7,889 bases of DNA, from the NCBI GenBank assembly GCA_937928665.1, contig CALFVM010000088.1, forward strand, positions 1-7,889, read 5' to 3'. Below, one piece after another: positions 1 through 6,140 of the stretch. The notes under the pieces were generated by a model, which saw only the letters and a list, made by a program, of their open reading frames with translations, made no database searches and was not told the DNA's origin. Both the position numbers and the translations under genes were made by a program. The DNA comes from an uncultured Candidatus Methylacidiphilales bacterium. GTDB lineage: Bacteria; Verrucomicrobiota; Verrucomicrobiia; Methylacidiphilales; CALFVM01. Position 1 is the first letter of the stretch. Each line of letters opens with the position of its first letter.

Positions 1-1499
1 GTGTGCGTTTCCCGATTCAACGTCAGATACCCCACCCCGACATCCCGCAGAAACCTCAGCCGGGCGGTCAATTCCCGCAGAATCTCTTCCGTCACTGCAG
101 CCTCCCCCGCCGTCCAGGACCGGTTCTCGAGATCGGCCAAAGCCTGTTCCACCGTTAATTCACAAAACTCAAAAATATTTCGCGGCGGCCCACCCGTCTG
201 CGTCAGGCGCACTGCCAACACCTCCGGGCGGAGCCGTCGCCCCCCACAATGTCGGCACGGTTGCCGGTTCATAAATCGCTCCAGCCGTCCCCGCGTTTGG
301 GGGCTTTCACTTCCGTCGAAGGTCGATTGAAGCCACGCGATCACTCCCTCAAACGGACGAGGCTCCAGTCCCTTCGGACTGGGAAGCGGGATGGGACGGT
401 CCCCCGATCCGTGGAGGACCAGATGCTGGAACTCCTGCGGCAGATCGCGCCAGGGCGCGTCGAGCGGCACACCGGCAAAAGAGGCCAGTGCCTCGATCGT
501 GGCACGGTGGAAATCATCGCGGGCAGGAGATTTGCCCGGCTTACCCCGCGGTGCCCATGGTTGGATCGCCCCCCCCGCCAGCGTCAGGCCAGGGTCCGGC
601 ACAATCAGGTCCCGATCCGCAAGAACTTCCGTGCCCAATCCCTGACAGGCTGGGCACGCGCCCAAGGGGCTGTTGAACGAAAAATGGCGAGGCGTCAGGG
701 TCGGAAAATGGTCACCGGATTCAGGATCAAAGTTCTCATTGCTCATGGTCCACTCCGCCACCGACTCACCCCCTCGGTCCAGCCAGACCACTGTAAGCAC
801 CCCGCCTCCCACCCGCAGCGCCGTCTCCACCGACTCAGTCAACCGACCCCTCGAGAGATCCTTCGTGGCCAACCGGTCCACTACCGCCTCCACCGTATGC
901 GTCGCCGTCCGGGCCAGTTTCGGGCCGGGATCGAGAAGCTCGAAGCGCCCGTTGATCCGCGCCCGGACAAAGCCGTCCCGTTTCAGCCGATCGAGCACAT
1001 GAGTGAGCGGCCCGGGTTGGGCCCGCGCCACCGGACCCAGAATCGCAAAGCGTTCTGACACCGGTGACGTCAGCATTGCCTCCACCATTTCCTGAACCGT
1101 CCAGCGCCGGAGCGGTTTCCCGGTCCTGGGATGATGGGGCGTGCCTACCGCTGCGAACAGCAGTCGCAGGAAATCATACAACTCCGTCGTGGTGCCCACC
1201 GTTGATCGAGGGGAAGGGGCGGAAGTCCGCTGCTCAATCGCAATTGCCGGGCACAGCCCCTCAATCGAATCCACCTCCGGTTTCTGCATCTGGTCCAAAA
1301 ACTGTCGCGCATACGCCGACAGACTCTGCACGTAACGGCGTTGTCCCTCGGCAAACAACGTATCGAAGGCCAGCGACGATTTGCCTGAGCCCGACGGCCC
1401 GGTGATCACTACCAGCGCGTTCTTGGGCAGATCGACCGAAAGATTCTTCAGGTTGTGCTCACGGGCACCCCGAATGCGGATATGGGAAACCTCAGCCAT
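1..1499 (-). CDS. uvrA: UvrABC excinuclease subunit A, N-terminal 499 codons (partial)
   Basis: ATPase subunit that finds damaged DNA and loads UvrB in nucleotide excision repair; cytoplasmic. I translated the whole stretch without meeting a stop or frameshift. Residues 1-20 match the family start (IRGAREHNLKNL). Walker A is GPSGSGKSS at 34-42, followed by FDTLFAEGQRRYVQSLSAYARQF and SPRSTVGTTTELYD. The UvrB-binding region lies roughly at 120-240. CPAC at 282-285 is the second half of zinc module 1, but the first Cys pair is absent (DPES at 258-261). CRHCGG at 415-420 opens the next zinc site. The text ends at YLTLNRETHT, just before the expected LSGGEAQRI signature, so about half of a ~940-residue protein is outside the window. 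The ATG at 1499-1497 matches the family N-terminus; no Shine-Dalgarno precedes it. Codons mostly end in G or C with many CTG, GCG and GAG, unlike the neighbouring arg genes. It may be a paralogue rather than the housekeeping copy. Confidence 0.96.
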   Translation of the reverse strand, partial: MAEVSHIRIRGAREHNLKNLSVDLPKNALVVITGPSGSGKSSLAFDTLFAEGQRRYVQSLSAYARQFLDQMQKPEVDSIEGLCPAIAIEQRTSAPSPRSTVGTTTELYDFLRLLFAAVGTPHHPRTGKPLRRWTVQEMVEAMLTSPVSERFAILGPVARAQPGPLTHVLDRLKRDGFVRARINGRFELLDPGPKLARTATHTVEAVVDRLATKDLSRGRLTESVETALRVGGGVLTVVWLDRGGESVAEWTMSNENFDPESGDHFPTLTPRHFSFNSPLGACPACQGLGTEVLADRDLIVPDPGLTLAGGAIQPWAPRGKPGKSPARDDFHRATIEALASFAGVPLDAPWRDLPQEFQHLVLHGSGDRPIPLPSPKGLEPRPFEGVIAWLQSTFDGSESPQTRGRLERFMNRQPCRHCGGRRLRPEVLAVRLTQTGGPPRNIFEFCELTVEQALADLENRSWTAGEAAVTEEILRELTARLRFLRDVGVGYLTLNRETH

Positions 1500-1511
1500 G
1501 CAGAACCAGCC

Positions 1512-1540
1512 AGGATAGGCCGGCGAGCACTGCGCTGCAA
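1512..1540 (-). promoter_or_regulatory. Weak candidate promoter for uvrA
   Basis: Read on the minus strand: TTGCAG (1540-1535), a 17-nt spacer, then TATCCT (1517-1512). The -35 box matches the sigma-70 consensus at three positions and the -10 box at four. The -10 box ends only 12 nt before the uvrA ATG. If it is used, transcription would start about 5-7 nt before the codon and the message would be nearly leaderless, which would fit the missing Shine-Dalgarno. Pairs this weak occur by chance, so this is only a candidate. Confidence 0.2.
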
Positions 1541-1766
1541 GGGTGGCCCTCTCGACGCCGTTTCAGCCCGTCGGGTTCATTGCGGCAGGTGACCTGAGAG
1601 TGAACCGGACGACTCACGCTCGTTCCATGAAAAACCAAGGAAGGCGGCTTTCTTGATTGGTGATTGGGGCTGGGAGCACCTGCGCCGGTGCGTTGAGTCA
1701 GGAAGGGGCGCAGGGCGTCCTCCACGTTGTTGATGCAGGAACGTGAACGGTGCCGTTTTTGTGATG

Positions 1767-1792
1767 AAAACGCCAGTGAGGCCCAAGGCGTT
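1767..1792 (-). terminator. Candidate intrinsic terminator after argF
   Basis: Read on the minus strand: AACGCC (1792 side, bases 1792-1787 including the leading A), a 12-nt loop, GGCGTT (1774-1769), then a short T tract ending at 1767. The stem begins 12-13 nt after the argF stop codon, the expected place for the end of the arg operon. The stem has only six pairs, two of them A-T, the loop is long and the T run is four bases, so termination would be weak or factor-assisted. Confidence 0.4.
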
Positions 1793-1804
1793 ATGAGGTG
1801 ACCG

Positions 1805-2710
1805 CTAGTTGGGGGTGGTGAGCCAGTTGAGGATGGATTTTTGGACGTGGAGGCGGTTTTCGGCCTGGTCGAAAATGTCCTGGGCGCGTTCTTCGAGGAG
1901 GGCGGTGGAGATTTCTTTGTCGCGATACGCGGGAAGGCAGTGGAGGACAAGGGCGTTGGGTTTGGCCACGGTGAGGAGGTCGTGGTCGAGGCGGTAGGGG
2001 GCGAAGGCTTTTTCCCGGGCAGCGGCTTCGTCTTCTTTGCCCATGGAGACCCAGACATCGGTGTAGAGGAGGTCGGCGTTGCGGGCGGCTTCTTTGGGGT
2101 CGCGAACGTGGTGACAGTGGGAGTTGGTCACGTTGCACTCGAAGCCTGCGGGGGCGGCGAACCAGAGGTCGAAGTTGAACATGTGGGCGGCAAAGGCGAA
2201 GGAGCGGCCCATGTTGCAGGCAGCGTCACCGATGAAGGCGACTTTGCGACCTTCGATGGGGCCGCGTTTTTCTTCGAAGGTGAAGATGTCGGTGAGGATT
2301 TGGCAGGGGTGTTCGTCGTCGGTGAGGGCGTTGATGGTGGGGATGCGGGAGTAGGCGGCAAAGTCATCGACGTCTTTGCCGGCGAAGGTGCGAATGATGG
2401 CACCGTGGACCATGCGCCCGAGGACGCGGGCGGTGTCGATGATGGGTTCGCCGCGCCCGAGCTGGATGTCGGCCGCGGAGAGGAAGAGAGGGCGTCCGCC
2501 GAGTTCGCGGATGCCGACTTCGAAGGAAACGCGGGTGCGGGTGGAGGATTTGGAGAAGATGAGGGCCCAGGTTTGGTCGAGGAGGGGTTGGGAAAGGCCG
2601 GGAAGACCGCGTTCGTTTTTGAAGCGGGTGGCTTTGCGGAGAATGAGCCGGGCGGCTTCGGGATCGAAACCTTCGAGTTTGAGGAAGTGTTTTGGGGTGG
2701 GCTGGTTCAT
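1805..2710 (-). CDS. argF: Ornithine carbamoyltransferase
   Basis: Transfers the carbamoyl group of carbamoyl phosphate to ornithine, giving citrulline; cytoplasmic, normally a trimer. The 301-residue product has the usual length. The carbamoyl-phosphate loop is KSSTRTR (54-60, with STRTR at 56-60). HPCQ is at 134-137, the ornithine loop DVWVSMG at 218-224, and HCLPAYR at 257-263. DxxxSMG and HCLPA point to true ornithine carbamoyltransferase rather than the acetyl- or succinylornithine enzymes, which fits the upstream argJ that already releases free ornithine. Departures from the common form are Ser for Glu before KSSTRTR and Tyr-Arg-Asp where HR-G is usual after HCLPA. The ATG at 2710-2708 shares ATGA with the argD stop. 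A good Shine-Dalgarno, GAGGA at 2721-2717, lies 6 nt upstream inside argD, so the two genes are probably translationally coupled. Last gene of the operon. Confidence 0.95.
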   Translation of the reverse strand: MNQPTPKHFLKLEGFDPEAARLILRKATRFKNERGLPGLSQPLLDQTWALIFSKSSTRTRVSFEVGIRELGGRPLFLSAADIQLGRGEPIIDTARVLGRMVHGAIIRTFAGKDVDDFAAYSRIPTINALTDDEHPCQILTDIFTFEEKRGPIEGRKVAFIGDAACNMGRSFAFAAHMFNFDLWFAAPAGFECNVTNSHCHHVRDPKEAARNADLLYTDVWVSMGKEDEAAAREKAFAPYRLDHDLLTVAKPNALVLHCLPAYRDKEISTALLEERAQDIFDQAENRLHVQKSILNWLTTPN

Positions 2711-3948
2711 AGGGTATCCTCGACGATGTGAAGGGCGAGGTTGGCCTCGGCTTCGGTGGCGTTGAGCGGGGGGAGACAGCGGAGGGTGTTGGTTCCGGCG
2801 GGGATGAGGATGAGACCGGCGTCGCGCAGGCGGGCGGCGGTTTCGATTGGGTCGGTTTCGATGCCGATGCCGATGAGAGCACCGCAGCCACGAACGGCAG
2901 TGATCGGTTTTCCTTGGGCGCGGAGTTTTTCCAAACCGTCGCGGAGGATGTGGCCGAGGCGGCGGACGTTGTCGGCGAGGTTTTCGTCCTCGATAGTCTG
3001 GAGAACTTCGAGGGCGGCGGAGCAGACGAGGGGGCTGCCCCCGTAGGTGGTGCCGTGGGAGCCGGGGCCCAGCAGGTCGGCGACGCGAGAGGAGAACCAG
3101 GCCGCGCTGATAGGAAGACCGCCGCCGAGGGACTTGGCCATGGAGATGGCATCGGGCCGGGCGGAGGCGGGATCGAGTCCGGCGTCGGAGAGGATGGTTT
3201 CGTAGCTTTGGAAGTGGCCGGTGCGGAACATGCCGCATTGCACTGCGTCGAAGAGGAAGAGGAGGTTGTGTTGGTCGGCAAGGCGGCGGAGGCCGATGAG
3301 GAAGTCTGGGGTGGCGGGGTGGATGCCGGATTCGCCCTGGACGCCTTCGATCATGATGGCGGCGGTGTTGGGGGTGATGGCCTGGGTGAAAGCGTCGAGG
3401 TCGTTGAAGGGGGCGTGGATGAAGCCGGGGAGGAGGGGGCCGAAGCCGGATTTGATTTTGTCCTGGCCGGTGGCGGAGATGCCGCCGAGGGTGCGGCCAT
3501 GGAAGGAGCCGAGGGCGGTGATGATTTCGAAGCGTCCGCCGGTTTCCTGTCCGAAGCGGCGGGCGAGTTTGAAGAGAGCTTCGTTGCTTTCGGCACCGCT
3601 GTTGGCGAAAAAGACTTTGCCGGGGCCGGTGAGTTCAACGAGTTTGCGGGCGAGGAGGCCCTGGGGTTCGGTGTGGAAGAGGTTGGAGACGTGGGTGAGG
3701 CGGGAGGCCTGGCGGGTGATGGCGTCGGTGATGCGGGGGTGGGCATGGCCGAGCGAGGTGACGGCGATGCCGCCGCCGAAGTCGAGGTAGCGGCGTCCGT
3801 CGGTGTCCCAGACGAATGAGCCGGAGCCGTGACTGAGGACGAGGCTGCGGCGGTAGGTGGGGGCGACGTAGCGGTCGAAGAGGGCTCGGATTTGCTCGGC
3901 GCGGGAGGGGTTGGGGCTGGAGGTTGCGAGAGCGGGCGAGGAGGTCAT
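2707..3948 (-). CDS. argD: Acetylornithine aminotransferase, class III PLP-dependent
   Basis: Converts N-acetylglutamate semialdehyde plus glutamate to N-acetylornithine plus 2-oxoglutarate, with PLP as cofactor. The 413-residue product matches the class III family: FGGGIAVTSLGHAHP (57-71), NSGAESNEALFKLAR (116-130), FHGRT (149-153), IEGVQGESG (200-208), the PLP-nitrogen aspartate in FDAVQ (D234), the Schiff-base lysine in MAKSLGGG (K272) and HGTTYGGSPL (298-307). The usual DEVQTG is DAVQCGMFRTG here, and roughly eight to ten residues are added before PDAISMAK (about 250-265). The ATG at 3948-3946 is the only ATG, GTG or TTG between the argB stop and the conserved region. The first ~15 residues are a Ser/Pro-rich tail and no Shine-Dalgarno is seen. 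argB ends 88 nt upstream and argF overlaps by 4 nt. Some family members also act on succinyldiaminopimelate; context favours arginine. Confidence 0.94.
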   Translation of the reverse strand: MTSSPALATSSPNPSRAEQIRALFDRYVAPTYRRSLVLSHGSGSFVWDTDGRRYLDFGGGIAVTSLGHAHPRITDAITRQASRLTHVSNLFHTEPQGLLARKLVELTGPGKVFFANSGAESNEALFKLARRFGQETGGRFEIITALGSFHGRTLGGISATGQDKIKSGFGPLLPGFIHAPFNDLDAFTQAITPNTAAIMIEGVQGESGIHPATPDFLIGLRRLADQHNLLFLFDAVQCGMFRTGHFQSYETILSDAGLDPASARPDAISMAKSLGGGLPISAAWFSSRVADLLGPGSHGTTYGGSPLVCSAALEVLQTIEDENLADNVRRLGHILRDGLEKLRAQGKPITAVRGCGALIGIGIETDPIETAARLRDAGLILIPAGTNTLRCLPPLNATEAEANLALHIVEDTL

Positions 3949-3983
3949 GGGAGGGGGCGGCGGGGTTGGAACGTGGGGCGTGG

Positions 3984-4000
3984 GGCGGTCGCAGACCGCC
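3984..4000. repeat. Perfect hairpin GGCGGTC-GCA-GACCGCC in the argB-argD gap
   Basis: A 7-bp perfect GC-rich stem with a 3-nt loop (TGC on the transcribed strand), placed 37 nt after the argB stop and 35 nt before the argD start. It sits in the only junction of the operon longer than about 12 nt. There is no T tract after it on the transcribed strand; instead a C-rich run leads to the argD ATG. It resembles short palindromic intergenic elements of the REP kind, but only one copy is visible here. Other possibilities are an RNA-processing or stability element between argB and argD. Confidence 0.55.
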
Positions 4001-4036
4001 TCGACAGGGTGTGGTTGGTTCGACGGTTGCGCTGGA

Positions 4037-4915
4037 TTATTCGACAATTTCGGTTCCGATACCGTGGTCGGTGAAGAGTTCGAGGAGAAGGGCGTGGGGG
4101 ATGCGCCCGTCAATGAGGTGAACTTTTTTAACGCCGCGGGCGAGGGAGTCGAGGCAGGAATCGATTTTCGGGATCATCCCGCCGTGGATGATGCCCTCGG
4201 CTTTGAGGCGGGCGGCGTCGGCCCGGGTGACGGTGGGGATGCGGGTGGAGGGGTCGGCAGGGTCGCGGAGGACGCCGTTGACGTCGGAGAGGTAGATGAG
4301 TTTGTCGGCGCGGAGAGCGACGGCAAGGTCGGCGGCGGCGATGTCGGCGTTGATGTTGTAGACCTGGCCGGAGGTGTCGAGGCCGACGGGGGAAAGGACG
4401 GGAACGGCCTCGGCTTCGAGGGCGCGGCGGACTTCGGTGGTGTCGCAGGAGTCGACGAGGCCGACGAAGCCGAGATCAAGTGGGCGACCTTCGTGAATAG
4501 CGGCGGGTGCTTTGACGGCGCGGAAGGTGCGGTTGCCGGGGACTTGGACGGCGCGGCCGCCGAGGCGGTTGATGGCGTTGACGATGGAGGGGCTGACGAC
4601 GGTGTTGAGGACTTCGTCCACGATGGCGGCGGATTCTTGGCAGGTGACGCGGAGTCCGCCAACGAAGGTGGCCTGAAGGCCGCGCTCGGCCATGCGGCGG
4701 GTGATGGCTTTGCCGCCGCCGTGGATGATGACGGGGTTGGCACCGACGACTTCGAGGAAGACGACGTCGCGGAGGACGCGCTCGACGAGTTCGGGCTCGT
4801 CCATGGCACTGCCGCCGTATTTGATGACAAAGGTCTGGCCGCGAAAGCGCTGCATGTAGGGGAGGGCCTCGAGGAGAACCTCGGCGCGGGCGATTTGTTG
4901 GTCGAAGGAGATCAC
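4037..4915 (-). CDS. argB: Acetylglutamate kinase, arginine-sensitive type
   Basis: Phosphorylates N-acetylglutamate with ATP, the controlled step of the cyclic arginine pathway. The 292 residues match the amino acid kinase family: VIKYGGSAM (30-38), IIHGGGKAI (63-71), FVGGLRVT (84-91), NINADIAAADLA (187-198), LSDVNGVL (209-216) and IHGGMIPKI (243-251). The N-terminal helix before the kinase core (about 1-25, ISFDQQIARAEVLLEALPYMQRF) and the C-terminal HALLLELFTDHGIGT (274-288) are the two features known from arginine-inhibited hexameric kinases, so feedback inhibition by arginine is inferred. The start is GTG at 4915-4913. It gives the conserved N-terminus, and the next in-frame Met (residue 21) would remove the regulatory helix. 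The argJ stop is 4 nt upstream. The nearest Shine-Dalgarno-like AAAGG is 11 nt away, so translation probably depends on coupling to argJ. Confidence 0.95.
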   Translation of the reverse strand: MISFDQQIARAEVLLEALPYMQRFRGQTFVIKYGGSAMDEPELVERVLRDVVFLEVVGANPVIIHGGGKAITRRMAERGLQATFVGGLRVTCQESAAIVDEVLNTVVSPSIVNAINRLGGRAVQVPGNRTFRAVKAPAAIHEGRPLDLGFVGLVDSCDTTEVRRALEAEAVPVLSPVGLDTSGQVYNINADIAAADLAVALRADKLIYLSDVNGVLRDPADPSTRIPTVTRADAARLKAEGIIHGGMIPKIDSCLDSLARGVKKVHLIDGRIPHALLLELFTDHGIGTEIVE

Positions 4916-4919
4916 GGGC

Positions 4920-6128
4920 TTATTCGCCTTTGTTGAAGGTGACGTAGGCTTCGGTGAGGTCGTTGACGAGGAGAGAGTAGTCGCCGCGACCGAGGTGGAG
5001 ATCGATTTTGATGGTGAAGGCAGGTTTGGCGGTGACGCGTTTGACCTTGGCGAGGGGGGTTGGGCTGGCGATGCCGCCTTTGACGGCCTGAACGCCGTCG
5101 TAGTAGATATCGACGAGTTCCTCCCGGATTTTGGCTCCGGAGTAGCCGGCGACGTCCATGAGCCGGCCCCAGTTGGGGTCGCCGCCGCACCAGGAGGATT
5201 TGACGAGGGGGGAGCGGGCGATGGCTTCGGCGATCCGTTTGGCGTCGGCGGCGGAGGCAGCGCCGCAGATGCGGAGGTCGATGACCCGGGTGATTTTTTC
5301 ACCGTCTTCGATGATCATGCGGGCGAGCTTTTTGAGAAGGGCAAGAAGGGCAGTGCGGAATTTGGCAAAATCCGGATGGGCGGCGGTGAGAAGGGCATTA
5401 CCGGCGAGGCCGTTGGCCATGAGGACGACGGTGTCGTTGGTGGAGGTGTCGCCATCGACGGAGATGCGGTTGAAGGAGAGGTCAACGGCCTCGGCGAGGG
5501 CTTGGCGGAGGGCGGAGGGTTCGACGGCGGCGTCGGTGGTGACGCAAGCGAGCATGGTGGCCATGTTGGGATGGATCATGCCGGCACCTTTGGCCATGGC
5601 GCCGATGACGATGCGTTTGCCGAGGACGGTGACGGAGACAGCGGCTTCCTTGGGGAAGGTGTCGGTGGTCATGATGGCCTTGGCCGCATTGTGTCCGTTG
5701 TCAACGGCGAGTTTTTTGGCGAGTTTAGCGATGCCGCGACGGACGGTATCGATGGGCATGGGGACGCCGATGCGGCCGGTAGAGCAGACAAGGACCTGGC
5801 GGGGTTTGAGGGAGAGGAGGCGGGCGGTTTCCTCGGTCATGGTTTTAGCATCGGCGATGCCCTGGAGGCCGGTGCAGGCGTTGGCGTTGCCGCTGTTGAG
5901 AATGACCGCGCGGATGATGCCACCCTTGATGTGCTGCATGGAGAGTTTGACGGGGGCGGCTTTGATCTGGTTGGTGGTGAAGGTGGCCGCCCCATCGGCA
6001 TCGCAGTCGGACACGACCAGGGCCATGTCTTTGCGGCCGTTTTTCTTAATGCCGGCGGAGATGCCAGCGGCGCGGAATCCGATCGGTGAGGTGACCGATC
6101 CGTCTTTGATCCATTTGAGTTCACTCAT
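4920..6128 (-). CDS. argJ: Glutamate N-acetyltransferase / ornithine acetyltransferase
   Basis: Moves the acetyl group from N-acetylornithine to glutamate, closing the acetyl cycle; some homologues also use acetyl-CoA to make N-acetylglutamate de novo. The 402-residue precursor has the self-cleavage motif KGAGMIHPNMATML (180-193). Cleavage should occur before T191, which then becomes the nucleophile of the beta chain. Other family signatures are the oxyanion motif STGRIG (116-121), MTTDT (153-157), VDGDTSTND (224-232) and GGDPNWGR (315-322). The C-terminus reads YVTFNKGE and stops three residues after the conserved Asn (399), where most homologues I know have a slightly longer tail ending in Thr or Ser. 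The ATG at 6128 follows the argC stop by 12 nt with no Shine-Dalgarno. ArgJ plus the lack of argA nearby indicates the cyclic route; the sequence alone does not say whether this enzyme is mono- or bifunctional. Confidence 0.95.
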   Translation of the reverse strand: MSELKWIKDGSVTSPIGFRAAGISAGIKKNGRKDMALVVSDCDADGAATFTTNQIKAAPVKLSMQHIKGGIIRAVILNSGNANACTGLQGIADAKTMTEETARLLSLKPRQVLVCSTGRIGVPMPIDTVRRGIAKLAKKLAVDNGHNAAKAIMTTDTFPKEAAVSVTVLGKRIVIGAMAKGAGMIHPNMATMLACVTTDAAVEPSALRQALAEAVDLSFNRISVDGDTSTNDTVVLMANGLAGNALLTAAHPDFAKFRTALLALLKKLARMIIEDGEKITRVIDLRICGAASAADAKRIAEAIARSPLVKSSWCGGDPNWGRLMDVAGYSGAKIREELVDIYYDGVQAVKGGIASPTPLAKVKRVTAKPAFTIKIDLHLGRGDYSLLVNDLTEAYVTFNKGE

Positions 6129-6140
6129 GAGAAAATCGGG

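Larger units (their letters stand above)
1500..1804. other. Intergenic gap between argF and uvrA
   Basis: About 305 bases without a convincing gene. Seen here: a hairpin followed by four T on the minus strand just after argF (1767-1792), a weak promoter-like pair near uvrA (1512-1540), and an imperfect inverted repeat, 1596-1603 against 1614-1621, with one mismatch in eight and a 10-nt loop. Short reading frames cross the gap on the minus strand, but their translations are Pro/Ser/Arg-rich and match no family I recognise. No DnaA-box-like, tRNA-like or recognisable LexA-type palindrome was found. Confidence 0.6.

Noticed and set aside
249..1058. Plus-strand open frame of 269 codons opposite uvrA.
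   Set aside because: Arg/Pro-rich translation with no recognisable domain; the opposite strand is an unbroken UvrA.
1746..1760. Plus-strand palindrome AACGG-TG-CCGTT followed by T residues, as a terminator.
   Set aside because: The centre allows only about four stable pairs, and no plus-strand gene runs into it.
1577..1786. Minus-strand open frame of about 69 codons between argF and uvrA.
   Set aside because: No ATG start, no ribosome binding site, no family-like sequence, and it runs through the candidate terminator.
1500..1804. Replication origin at the change in GC skew (plus strand going from C-rich to G-rich is the sense expected at an origin).
   Set aside because: No DnaA-box-like 9-mers, no AT-rich unwinding stretch and no dnaA, dnaN or gidA-type neighbours; an inversion end point is at least as likely.
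3949..4113. N-terminal extension of ArgD to an ATG at 4113.
   Set aside because: It would overlap the conserved end of argB by about 77 nt, adds a Pro/Ser-rich stretch without family similarity, and runs through the hairpin.
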